Shown piece by piece: positions 10,925-19,272 of a stretch of 64,000 nt of DNA; position 1 is the stretch's first letter, and each line of letters begins with the position of its first letter. The stretch covers positions 3,596,501-3,660,500 of the forward strand of contig NZ_CP009429.1 in assembly GCF_001314325.1 (NCBI RefSeq). Direction: 5' to 3'. Source of the stretch: Sphingopyxis macrogoltabida (lineage in GTDB: Bacteria > Pseudomonadota > Alphaproteobacteria > Sphingomonadales > Sphingomonadaceae). The notes beneath the pieces are model-generated. The model did not search any database and was not told the DNA's origin. It saw only the letters and a program-made list of their open reading frames with translations. A program made the translations under genes and the position numbers.

Positions 10925-12489
10925 AATCCCTCTCCTCGTCCAACCATATTGTTTCTCTTGTCCTGCCCGACCGGGCGGCGCCCGCGCCAGCCGGCCCGGC
11001 GTTCATAGGCGGCGCCGAGCGCCAGCAGTTTCGCCTCGCTGAACCGTGGTCCGGCGATCGTCATCCCGATCGGCAGCCCGTCCTTCGACAATCCGCACGG
11101 CACGCTGAGCGCCGGCAGCCCGACGAGATTGAAGATCATCGTGTTCTCGATCGAGAACAACGGCTCGACGCCGGGGCCATATTCGGAGGCAACCGCCGCC
11201 TTCACCGTCGGCGGCAATGTCTTGGTCGTCGGCAGCACCAGCACGTCGAAGCCGTCGAATGCCGCGTCGATCGTCCGCTGGCGCTGCGCGATCGAACGGA
11301 TCATGGCTACATGCTCTCCCAGCTTGCGCGACGGGGACCCGCCTTTCGGATCGTCGAGCATTTCGGTGAGCATCTGCATGATGTTGCGCGTCCGCGTCTG
11401 ATACGCGTCGGGCCGCTCGGCGAACGGGCGGCTATGGTAGCTCAGCAGGTCGGGGGCGGTGAACGCGCCTTCGGGCAGGTCGCCCCATCGGAAGTCGACG
11501 TCGCGGACGCTGCCGGCGATCGTCGCGAGGGTCTTGAGCGCGGTGTCGACCGCACCCGCAACCTCGGGATCGAGCCCGTCGAAGAAGGGACGTCGCGGGA
11601 CGCCGACACGCAGCGCCGAGGCCGGACGGCCCGGCGCCGCGGCATAATCTTCGCGCGGCCGCTCGACGCTCGCGGGATCGAACGGATCATAGCCGGTCAT
11701 CGCCCCGAGCAGCAACGCCACATCCTCGACCGTCCGCGCGATCGGGCCGATGGTGTCGAGAATCGCGATGCCCGGGCCGGCGCCGCCGTTCGAGACCAGC
11801 CCTGCGGTCGGTTTCAGCCCGACCACGCCGCACCATGCCGAAGGGATGCGCACCGACCCGCCGCTGTCGGTGCCAAGCGCGCCGAAACACATGCCCGCCG
11901 CGACCGCCGCTCCCGAACCGCCCGACGATCCGCCCGAGACATGGTCCTCATTCCACGGGTTGCGCACCGGGCCGTAATGCGAGGTCGCGTTGGTCGGGCT
12001 GACCGCAAATTCGGCGAGATTGGCCTTGGCGACGATGATCGCACCCGCCTGTTTGAGCCGCTGCACGACATGCGCATCATTGGCGGGCACATGATCTTTC
12101 AGCAGCGCGCTGGCATTGGTCGTCGGCGCGTCGGCGGTATCGATATTGTCCTTGAGCGCGATCGGCACGCCGTGCAGCGCCGAACGAAAGCGCCCGGTGC
12201 CCGCCTCGGCATCGAGCGCCGCCGCCTGCGCCAGCGCCTGTTCGCGCATCGGCGTGATGATCGCGTTGATCCGCGGGTTGCGGGCATCGATCCGGCGAAG
12301 GCAGGCCTTCGTCAGATCGCCGGCGGTCAGCGTACCGGCGCGGATTGCACTTGCCGCTTCGGCAATCGTCAGATCGGCAGGATCGCCTGCCGGCGTGTCC
12401 GGCACCGCGGCACGGGACGGGGACGCCAGAAGCGACTGCCCCCCACCCGCCGCCGCCGCGGCCGCAAAGAGGAGTTCGCGGCGGTTCAT
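10921..12489 (-). CDS. Amidase signature family enzyme, Tat-exported
   Basis: A 522-residue protein from ATG 12489; the frame stays open further upstream but there the residues are Arg/Cys-rich and unlike protein. MNRREL plus a hydrophobic stretch is a Tat-type signal. The amidase signature triad is visible: Lys113 (ALKDN), the cis-Ser in GGSSGGSG (188-189) and nucleophile Ser212 in TDSGGS. The family hydrolyses C-N amide bonds. It is the second gene after the TonB receptor and overlaps the M19 homologue by 4 bases. An exported amidase after a receptor fits deacylation or deamidation of an imported compound. Confidence 0.92.
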   Translation of the reverse strand: MNRRELLFAAAAAAGGGQSLLASPSRAAVPDTPAGDPADLTIAEAASAIRAGTLTAGDLTKACLRRIDARNPRINAIITPMREQALAQAAALDAEAGTGRFRSALHGVPIALKDNIDTADAPTTNASALLKDHVPANDAHVVQRLKQAGAIIVAKANLAEFAVSPTNATSHYGPVRNPWNEDHVSGGSSGGSGAAVAAGMCFGALGTDSGGSVRIPSAWCGVVGLKPTAGLVSNGGAGPGIAILDTIGPIARTVEDVALLLGAMTGYDPFDPASVERPREDYAAAPGRPASALRVGVPRRPFFDGLDPEVAGAVDTALKTLATIAGSVRDVDFRWGDLPEGAFTAPDLLSYHSRPFAERPDAYQTRTRNIMQMLTEMLDDPKGGSPSRKLGEHVAMIRSIAQRQRTIDAAFDGFDVLVLPTTKTLPPTVKAAVASEYGPGVEPLFSIENTMIFNLVGLPALSVPCGLSKDGLPIGMTIAGPRFSEAKLLALGAAYERRAGWRGRRPVGQDKRNNMVGRGEGL

Positions 12490-12571
12490 CGCAAAGGCAA
12501 ATGCCGGCGCCCGAAGGCACCGGCACCTGCATCGGCAAGCATCGGTCTTGAGAGGACCGGATGCGCCACGA

Positions 12572-14893
12572 TCAGAAACTGACCCCGAGATTGACGCCGA
12601 TCGTCCGCGGCCGCAGCCGGTAGGCACGCCCGGCAGTCGCGCCGAAGATGTTATCGACCCAGGTGAAATCCTTGCGGTTCGTCAGGTTCCGCGCGTAGAT
12701 TCCCAGCCTGAAATTATCGACCGTCACCCCGGCGCTGAGGTCGAAGAGATGGTAATCCCCCGACTTCAGTCCCGTTTCGGTAAAGTTGGTGTAGTAACCG
12801 CCGACATAGCTGTAATCGCCGCGGATATAGGCTTCGTTCTCGCCGATATCGAAGCGCTTCTCGAGCGCCGCCTTGACATTGTGGTCGGCCGAACCCGGCA
12901 GGTTGGTACCCTTGGTGCCCAGTCCCGGGACGGTTTCGTCGAGCGTCGATTTCACCCACGAGGTCGAGAATTCGGCGAACAGCCGGTCGCCGACTTCGCC
13001 GAACAGCTCGAACTCGACCCCCTTCGATACCGCCTTGCCGGCGTTGAAGTAGAAAGCTTCGCCGCGCGCCAGCGACAACGCGGGTGAAACCGGGATGCCG
13101 GTCCAGTCGGTGTAGAAGCCCGTCAGGCTGCTGCGCAGCCGTCCGTCGGGCGACTGGAATTTGACGCCGATTTCATAGGTATCGACCTTGTCGGGATCGA
13201 GCAGCCCCGGATCGACCGCACGTTCGATTCCGTCGGCGAATTCGACCAGCCCGTCGTTGTCGGCGTCGTCCTGGGGCAGGATCGCGCGCTGGAACTGCGG
13301 CTGGCGGAAGCCCTGCGCCCATTGTGCATAGAGGAACACCTCGTCGCTGGGTTTGTACGAGACATTCGCCTTCCACAGGAAACCGTCGGTCGTTGCGCTG
13401 CGCCCCTCGGCGGTCGTCGGCACGCCGTCGACGCGGGCGATCAGGATATCCTGTTCGAACTTGTAATAGCGTCCCCCAACGGTCAGCGTCAGCGGATCGA
13501 TCGGGGTCAGCGAGGCCTCGCCGAACGCCGCGAACTGCTTTTGCTTGTTCTTGTTGTCCGCCGTCTCGCGCGGCGCGCTCGCCGGCGGCGGGTTGGCGGT
13601 ACCGGTATAGCGGGTGAACGCATCGGCCTTCGTCTTGCGTTCCTCATAATAGAGGCCGCTGATGACCTGGAACGGCCCGTCGAACTTCGATGCGAAGCGG
13701 AATTCGTTGACGAACAATTCCTTGTCGGCGTTGGTCACCGAAGCGACCGCGAGCAGCGTCGGATCGGCAAAACCGAAGAAGCTGAAGTCGATGTCGTTGC
13801 GGCCGCGGCTCTTGATCAGCGAGGTCGAGTTGAGGAACGATCCGAAGCCCGCGTCATATTCGACGACGAGGTTGCTGATGTTGAGGTCCATGTTCACATA
13901 GCCGTTGCGGCCGCCATTCTCGCCGACCCGCACGCGCGCCTGCTGATAGGCGCCGGGCAAGGCAAGCTGGACTTCGCGGAAGCCGTCTTGGCGCAGGGCC
14001 TGATAGGCGTGCGACAGCGTGATCGACAGATCGTCGACCGGCCGCCACAGGATGCTGCCACGTACGCCGGTGACCGTCTCGCTGCCGGCATGCTTGTCGT
14101 CGCGGGCGACGGCGCCGATCGCGACCGCATCCACGACTTCCTGCGTCGGATCGCTGGCGGCGGTGTTGTTGATGTAACCGTCGTTGAACATGCGATAGGC
14201 AACGACGCGAATGCCGAGCTTGTCCTCGATCAGCGGCGCGTTGACGACGCCTTCGAGCGCATAATTATGGCTGCCGCTGCGCCCGGTGTGCGAATAGCCC
14301 GCGGTCAGGCTGCCCTCGACCTCGCGCAGGTTCGGCGCGTTGGGGATGACGCGGACAGTGCCGCCCATCGACCCCGACCCGTACAGCGTGCCCTGCGGAC
14401 CGCGCAGCACCTCGACCCGGCTGATATCGACCATCTTGAGATCGGAGTTGCCGGCGCCATTGCCGTTGAGCGGCGGCCCAAGGCCCGTCACGGGCACTTC
14501 GCCGAAATAGCTGCCCACCGGCGTATTCGCCGAAAGCTGGTCGGCTTGGCCGATACCGCGAATAGTGATGGTGTTCTGGCCGGCGCCGCGGTCGGCGAAG
14601 CTGACGCCGGGCAGCGAAGCGAGATAATCCTCCATGCCGACGAGGTTGCGCTTTTCGATCGCGTCGCTGCCGAGCACGCTGACCGCCGCGGGCGTTTCCT
14701 GCAGCGTCGTCTCGCGGCGCGTCGCGGTGACGATGATGTCGGTGCTGGTAGCGCCGGCGTCTTCGCCGGCTTCCTGCGCTGCGGCATTCTGAACCGGGCC
14801 GAGCAATGCAACGGATGACAAGAGCGCCAGCAGCACCCTTCGGCACGAAATGGCGGAGCACGAAATTGCGGGAGAATCATATTCGGTAATCAT
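12572..14893 (-). CDS. TonB-dependent outer-membrane receptor
   Basis: A 773-residue protein with a signal peptide (cleavage near QNAAAQ), a TonB-box-like TDIIVTATRR, a plug domain (RGIGQADQLS, VEVLRGPQGTLYGSGSMGGTVRV) and a beta-barrel ending in a typical aromatic C-terminus (GVNLGVSF). It should import a ligand across the outer membrane. It is the first gene of the long minus-strand run and starts beneath an unusually AT-rich leader. The ligand is unknown, but the amidase, dipeptidase-like and peptidase genes downstream suggest a peptide or amide rather than an iron chelate. Confidence 0.93.
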   Translation of the reverse strand: MITEYDSPAISCSAISCRRVLLALLSSVALLGPVQNAAAQEAGEDAGATSTDIIVTATRRETTLQETPAAVSVLGSDAIEKRNLVGMEDYLASLPGVSFADRGAGQNTITIRGIGQADQLSANTPVGSYFGEVPVTGLGPPLNGNGAGNSDLKMVDISRVEVLRGPQGTLYGSGSMGGTVRVIPNAPNLREVEGSLTAGYSHTGRSGSHNYALEGVVNAPLIEDKLGIRVVAYRMFNDGYINNTAASDPTQEVVDAVAIGAVARDDKHAGSETVTGVRGSILWRPVDDLSITLSHAYQALRQDGFREVQLALPGAYQQARVRVGENGGRNGYVNMDLNISNLVVEYDAGFGSFLNSTSLIKSRGRNDIDFSFFGFADPTLLAVASVTNADKELFVNEFRFASKFDGPFQVISGLYYEERKTKADAFTRYTGTANPPPASAPRETADNKNKQKQFAAFGEASLTPIDPLTLTVGGRYYKFEQDILIARVDGVPTTAEGRSATTDGFLWKANVSYKPSDEVFLYAQWAQGFRQPQFQRAILPQDDADNDGLVEFADGIERAVDPGLLDPDKVDTYEIGVKFQSPDGRLRSSLTGFYTDWTGIPVSPALSLARGEAFYFNAGKAVSKGVEFELFGEVGDRLFAEFSTSWVKSTLDETVPGLGTKGTNLPGSADHNVKAALEKRFDIGENEAYIRGDYSYVGGYYTNFTETGLKSGDYHLFDLSAGVTVDNFRLGIYARNLTNRKDFTWVDNIFGATAGRAYRLRPRTIGVNLGVSF

Positions 14894-15070
14894 GGCAACC
14901 CCTTAAATTCAAATATTTACGTCAAAATAGTTCCCGCATTTATCATCACTATTTAAAGAACTAATTCTGAAGTTATATTTTATTATTATTTTATAATATA
15001 AATTCAAATTATGCTGAAAATGCCTCCTATGGGTTTCATGTTTTTGAAGAACGCAAAATTTTTCTTTTTC
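14894..15070 (-). promoter_or_regulatory. AT-rich leader/promoter region upstream of the TonB-led operon
   Basis: This stretch is strikingly AT-rich against a high-G+C background, with runs such as TTATTATTATTTTATAATAT near 14978-15000. It lies directly upstream of the TonB receptor start and probably holds the promoter and an untranslated leader. I see no convincing coding sequence in it. The rest of the gap up to the LysR start holds the 40-bp box at 15143-15182. Confidence 0.5.
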
Positions 15071-15142
15071 ATTTGGCCCACGGCATCAAGGCTGGGCGGC
15101 GCGCGGCGAACCGGGCGCGAGCCCAATTAGGAATGCTTCGCT

Positions 15143-15182
15143 TTGCCTGAGCAAACCAATAATGCTGGCGCACAGGGGTAGC
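15143..15182 (-). promoter_or_regulatory. Candidate LysR operator, copy 1 (40-bp box)
   Basis: This box is 31/40 identical to 18871-18910, including an exact 13-base GCAAACCAATAAT. On the minus strand it reads ATTATTGGTTTGC followed by a TTGC-N4-GCAA dyad. It lies between the TonB-led run and the divergent LysR gene, in the same orientation relative to the minus-strand target as copy 2. Binding by the adjacent LysR protein is inferred. Confidence 0.55.
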
Positions 15183-15391
15183 TGTTCTGATCCTCGTTCC
15201 CGACACCCGCACTCCTCAAGACGCGCAGGTTCAAAATGCGGACACCTAGAAAATCTAGGCGTCTCCCCCAGAATTGGCCATGTCGACAGACGGTTTCACT
15301 TCTGTAGACCAGCCTGTTGATGAACCGAGCCAATCGGGAATCGGGGAAGGTAGAAAATGATCCATCACATATCGAAGCGGCAGGTCTGCTG

Positions 15392-16285
15392 ATGCTGCGC
15401 GAAACGCCCAATCTCGACTGGCTGCGCGTCTTCGCCGAAACGGCCGCGACCGAGAGCTTCGCCCTAGCGGCAGCCCGTCTGGGCGTCACTCCGGGCGCCG
15501 TGAGCCAGCGGATCAAGGCGCTCGAAGCCTTTCTGCGTATCGACCTGTTCCAGCGCTATCCGCAGGGTGTGAAGCTGACCGAGGCCGGGAAACGCTATGC
15601 GCAGCGGGTTGCCCCGGCGCTCGACCAGCTCACCACCGCAACGCGCGAGATTACGTCGACCAGCACATCGAAGTCGGTGCGCGTCACCATGCTGCCGTCG
15701 CTGGCTCAGCTCTGGCTCGGCCCGCGGATGGAGGAATTTCACGCGCTCGAAACGAACACGACCGTCGAAATCTGGGCCGACCCGACGATCATCGACCTGC
15801 GCACCTCGAACTTCGACATGGCGATCCGCTATGGCAAGCCGCCCTTCCCCGGCTGCGACTATCGCGAGCTCTTCTTCGACGAACTGGTCCCCGTGGCGAG
15901 CCCCAAGCTGATCGAAAGCGCGACGTTCGACGAACAGGGTCTGCCCGTCGGCGCGTCGCTGATGATCGATCCCTATTGGGAGCATGACTTTGCCGACTGG
16001 ATCGCGCGCACCGGCTCGACTGCGCCGAAGGCACTGAAGACCCAGACCTTTTCGCTCTATTCGATGACGGTCGATGCCACATTGCAGGGGCGCGGCTTCA
16101 TGATCGGCCATACCGCACTGCTGGGCGAATTGCTGAAGACGGGGCAGTTGCAGACGCTGTCGGATAGACGGGTGCCATCGACGAACCAGTTCTACCTGCT
16201 GACGAAGACAGCGACCCCGCTGACCGCCGCGGCGCAAACCTTCGTCGACTGGCTTCTCGAACAAGCGAGGCCGGGCGTCGTCTGA
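15392..16285 (+). CDS. LysR-family transcriptional regulator (GcvA-like)
   Basis: 297 residues from ATG 15392 (MLRETPNLDWLRVF), usual length for the family. An in-frame start 75 bases upstream exists, but its extra residues do not look like LysR. The N-terminal winged helix reads FALAAARLGVTPGAVSQRIKALE, and the LysR substrate domain follows with GcvA-type IDLRTSNFDMAIRYG. It is transcribed away from the TonB-led catabolic run. Matching 40-bp boxes lie upstream of that run and of the dioxygenase gene, so it probably controls both in response to an amino acid-like inducer. Confidence 0.9.
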   Translation: MLRETPNLDWLRVFAETAATESFALAAARLGVTPGAVSQRIKALEAFLRIDLFQRYPQGVKLTEAGKRYAQRVAPALDQLTTATREITSTSTSKSVRVTMLPSLAQLWLGPRMEEFHALETNTTVEIWADPTIIDLRTSNFDMAIRYGKPPFPGCDYRELFFDELVPVASPKLIESATFDEQGLPVGASLMIDPYWEHDFADWIARTGSTAPKALKTQTFSLYSMTVDATLQGRGFMIGHTALLGELLKTGQLQTLSDRRVPSTNQFYLLTKTATPLTAAAQTFVDWLLEQARPGVV

Positions 16286-16344
16286 ACCGCCGGGCGCTGC
16301 GAACGCGGCATGGACGTCGGTTTCGGCCGGTTGCTGCCGTTCGT

Positions 16345-16456
16345 CTCCCCTCCCTTTTGGTGAGGGGCTGGGGGTGGATGGCCGCCGAAGGCGGCGCTCT
16401 GCCTCTTGCTCGCTGCGCTCGCTACCCACCCCTGACCCCTCCCTAAAAGGGAGGGG
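16345..16456. repeat. Intergenic palindromic repeat element (CTCCCCTCCC type)
   Basis: Two inverted arms, each with its own short palindrome (CTCCCCTCCCTTTT near 16345 and CCCTAAAAGGGAGGGG near 16441-16456), flank a spacer with GCCGCCGAAGGCGGC. The arms resemble the palindromes around the DUF559 gene at 43.8-44.2 kb. The element fills the 300-bp gap between the LysR gene and the SHMT-like gene; I see no other feature there. It may act as a bidirectional terminator for these convergent genes. Confidence 0.6.
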
Positions 16457-16588
16457 AATGACTTAAGTCCACCCCACGCCATACCGCGCTCGGGTTGGCA
16501 ACGCTGCACCCCGAAAAGCACCGCCCCCGCGCCTGGGGGAGAGACCTGGCGCGGGGGCGACTCTTGACCGGTTGCGGGAGACGACCGG

Positions 16589-17911
16589 TTAGTTGCGGAC
16601 GAAGTGCAGCGTCTGGAACTTCTTGCGGAACGCCATTGCGCGGTCGCGAACGGAGGCCGGATTGTCGGCGGTCAGTGCTTCGACGATGATGCTCGCCAGT
16701 TCGGGCATATCGTTGGTCGTCATGCCCCAGCGCACGATTTCGGGCGTTCCCATGCGGAGGCCGTTGAAACCGCCGGCAACGGGCTCGATCGGCAGGCCGA
16801 TGCCCGAGGCGAGGATATTCGCCTCGCGCAGGCGCAGCGCGCCCTGATGACCGCCACCGAAGCTTTCGGCGCGCAGCGCGAACTGCTGCGACGAGGTGAT
16901 ACCGCGCGAGGTTTTGAAGACCGGCAGGCCCTGCTCGTCGAGCAGTTCGGCCAGCGTCGATGCCGTCGCCGCCATTTCCTTGGCATAGGCAGCGCCATAT
17001 TCCTTCCAGTCGAGCAGCGCGAGCGCCAGCGACGCGGTCTTGGCGACGTCGAAATTCGCGGTCAGACCGGGATAGGCGATCTTGTCGATCCGCTCGGCAA
17101 GCGTCGCGTCGTTCGTCATCAACAGCCCCGAAGGCGGTCCGCCGAGGCTCTTGTAGGTGCTGCATCCCATCAGATGCGCGCCCTCTTCGAGCGGCTGCTG
17201 CCACGCCTTGCCGGCGATCATGCCGCAAAGGTGCGCGGCGTCGAACAGGACATAGGCACCGACCTCGTCGGCGATCGCGCGGATTTCGCGGATCGGATGG
17301 TGCCAGAGGTTGAGGCTGCCGCCGATCGTGATCAGCTTCGGGCGCACCTGCCGCGCGAGGTCGGCGAGCGCCGCGACGTCGACGGTGAAATTGTCGGCGT
17401 CGACGGGTGCGGTGTGCACTTTCAGACCGTAAAGGCCCGCAGCGCCGGCGGTGTGGTGCGTGACGTGACCGCCGATCGTGTCGGGCGGCGCGATGATCGC
17501 GTCGCCGGGCTTGCACGTCGCCATGAAGGTGTAAAGGTTGGCCATCGCGCCCGACGCGAGGCGGAATTCGACATATTTCGCGCCGAAGACCTCGGCTGCG
17601 ACTTCGGCCGCCAGCACTTCGATCTGCTCGATCGCCTCAAGCCCCATTTCATATTTCGCGCCCGGGTAACCGAGCGAGGGGCGGCTGCCGAGCCCGCTCG
17701 AGAGCAGCGCTTCGGCGCGCGGGTTCATCGCGTTCGTCGCCGGATTGAGGTTGATCGCACCGACGTCGTGGATCTGGCGATTTTCCTCGACCAGTTCCGC
17801 CAGCCGCGCATCGACGGCATCCGACGAACTGCCGGCTACCTTGGCAGCAACGCTCTGGATCAGATCTTCGCTTGCTTCGCCTACCCAGGGTCGCCGCGCC
17901 AACATCGTCAT
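16589..17911 (-). CDS. SHMT-family PLP enzyme, divergent (probable beta-hydroxy-amino-acid aldolase)
   Basis: 440 residues from ATG 17911, with GAGGGG 8 bases upstream. The serine hydroxymethyltransferase fold is clear: YPGAKYEMG, SGAMANL, VLFDAAHLCGM with the PLP-contacting Asp and His. The Schiff-base lysine lies in STYKSLGGPPSG. In true SHMT this motif is TTTHKTLRGPRGG and the earlier one YPGxRYYGG; both differ here. That argues against a housekeeping, folate-using SHMT and for an aldolase or hydroxymethyltransferase with another substrate. It follows the 2-oxoglutarate dioxygenase gene by 82 bp, so a hydroxylate-then-cleave sequence is plausible. Confidence 0.82.
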   Translation of the reverse strand: MTMLARRPWVGEASEDLIQSVAAKVAGSSSDAVDARLAELVEENRQIHDVGAINLNPATNAMNPRAEALLSSGLGSRPSLGYPGAKYEMGLEAIEQIEVLAAEVAAEVFGAKYVEFRLASGAMANLYTFMATCKPGDAIIAPPDTIGGHVTHHTAGAAGLYGLKVHTAPVDADNFTVDVAALADLARQVRPKLITIGGSLNLWHHPIREIRAIADEVGAYVLFDAAHLCGMIAGKAWQQPLEEGAHLMGCSTYKSLGGPPSGLLMTNDATLAERIDKIAYPGLTANFDVAKTASLALALLDWKEYGAAYAKEMAATASTLAELLDEQGLPVFKTSRGITSSQQFALRAESFGGGHQGALRLREANILASGIGLPIEPVAGGFNGLRMGTPEIVRWGMTTNDMPELASIIVEALTADNPASVRDRAMAFRKKFQTLHFVRN

Positions 17912-17993
17912 AATCAATATCCCCTCAGGACGAGCCGCGCACCGATGCGCGCGGCTCGCCGCAGTCAAAATTCAAAAAATGCTTGAAGGCGCC

Positions 17994-18776
17994 TCAGGCG
18001 ACCTTTTCGAGCAGGCAATCATCCTCGATCGCCTGAACCGGGGTCAGGTCGCGATGATGGAAATGATCCTTGCGATCGAACTTGGTGTGCGCATTCTCGA
18101 CCGGGTTGAGGATCAGCGAGAAGATGCTGCGGTTCCAGGGCGACATGTTCGGCGGCGAACCATGGACGAGGCAGTCGCCGAAGATCAGCGCCGTACCGGC
18201 CTTGCCGGTCGCCGCGACGAGCGGGCAGGTCTCGGCGATTTCCTTGATCTTCTCCTGTTCGACGACCCACAGCGCGAAGCTCGTCGACACGGTGTCGTGC
18301 CAGGTCGCGACGCTGCCGAACTTGTGCGAGCCCTTGAAGAAATAGAGCGGGCCGTTGAACTCGGTCACATCGTCGAGGAAGATGTGGAGGTTCAGCGCCA
18401 GCGGCTGCGGCACGCCGTCATCATGGTGATGCGTCGAGAAATCCTGATGCCACTGCCATTGATCGCCATCGAACGCCGCCTTGACGTTGATCTTCGCCTG
18501 CTGGGCATAAAGCTCCGGGCCGGCAATCTGCTGCGCGGGCTCGACGAGGCGCGGATGGCGGATCAGCCGGTCGAACAGTTCGTCACGAAGGTGCAAACCC
18601 ATCGCCGTGCGGACGACACCGCTCTTCTTTTCGCGGATGTTCGCCGGGTCTTCCTGTTCGAAGACGCGGTTCATCGCCTCGCGGATTTCGGCGATTTCCT
18701 CTGCCGAGAAGAGGTCGGGAATAACCAGAAAGCCATTTTCCTGATATTCGTCCAAGAGTTCCTGCGAAAGCTTCAT
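17994..18776 (-). CDS. Phytanoyl-CoA dioxygenase family Fe(II)/2-oxoglutarate oxygenase
   Basis: A 260-residue protein. The iron facial triad is visible as HQD (in WQWHQDFS) and the distal His in DCLVHGSPPN, with the 2-oxoglutarate-binding Arg in the following WNRSIFSL. The size and motifs resemble ectoine hydroxylase and free-amino-acid hydroxylases of the PhyH family. It should hydroxylate a small substrate using O2 and 2-oxoglutarate in the cytoplasm. It is the first gene of a two-gene operon with the SHMT-like enzyme, behind a 40-bp box shared with the TonB-led run. The substrate is unknown. Confidence 0.88.
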   Translation of the reverse strand: MKLSQELLDEYQENGFLVIPDLFSAEEIAEIREAMNRVFEQEDPANIREKKSGVVRTAMGLHLRDELFDRLIRHPRLVEPAQQIAGPELYAQQAKINVKAAFDGDQWQWHQDFSTHHHDDGVPQPLALNLHIFLDDVTEFNGPLYFFKGSHKFGSVATWHDTVSTSFALWVVEQEKIKEIAETCPLVAATGKAGTALIFGDCLVHGSPPNMSPWNRSIFSLILNPVENAHTKFDRKDHFHHRDLTPVQAIEDDCLLEKVA

Positions 18777-18870
18777 AGCTCTACTCCACGGTCCTTATTG
18801 CCTGCGTTGATGCCCAATGCCGGGTTCGTGCCCGACATTTTTCGTTGTTCCCATATTTCGGATCAGTCGG
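18777..18870 (-). other. Upstream region of the dioxygenase operon
   Basis: A 94-base leader between the dioxygenase start and the 40-bp box. It should contain the promoter. No clear -10/-35 pair stands out and I see no coding sequence. Confidence 0.3.
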
Positions 18871-18910
18871 TTGCATTCGCAAACCAATAATTTTCGCTCA
18901 CAGCGTTAGC
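18871..18910 (-). promoter_or_regulatory. Candidate LysR operator, copy 2 (40-bp box)
   Basis: The partner of 15143-15182, with 31 of 40 positions identical and no gaps, including GCAAACCAATAAT and the flanking TTGC and TTAGC/GTAGC ends. It lies about 95 bp upstream of the dioxygenase start, in the orientation expected if a regulator recruits polymerase to the minus strand. The further 260 bases up to 19173 hold no recognisable feature. Confidence 0.55.
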
Positions 18911-19173
18911 GATTCTAGCTCTTGGTGCATGCTCGCACCAAATACTCGCGGAACCGGCCCGACGGGCCAGCAGCGAACGGATCGATAGCTACCCAGAACC
19001 TGATTTATCGAGGATATTTTCCGCAAGCAGCGATAGAATTTCTGATAAATCTCGATACCGGGTAATCGATGACAATATAGGTCACGAATTTCGCCGCAAC
19101 ATCTCTCCCATTCTCGGCACGAAGCACGCCGTTATTCAGCTTAATGGGATCGCATCCTAAATAAGGAGGCGCG

Positions 19174-19269
19174 GTGCAGCATTATTTCTTTCGGCCACGC
19201 AAAGCCTTCGCATATAAACATATGCTGCTGACGAAGAGCGCCTGTCGGGAACCGGTCAGGCTGAAATAA
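19174..19269 (+). CDS. Possible 31-residue small ORF (weak)
   Basis: A GTG at 19174 follows AAGGAGG with a 4-base gap and opens a 31-codon frame rich in basic and aromatic residues, ending at 19269 just before the S9 peptidase stop. The strong ribosome site is the only real support. No family resemblance is seen, and the spacing is shorter than ideal. It could equally be chance. Confidence 0.2.
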   Translation: MQHYFFRPRKAFAYKHMLLTKSACREPVRLK

Positions 19270-19272
19270 CGC

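Noticed and set aside
16589..17911. Housekeeping glyA
   Set aside because: The PLP-lysine and substrate motifs differ from folate-dependent SHMT, and the operon partner is a dioxygenase rather than folate or ribD/nrdR-type genes.
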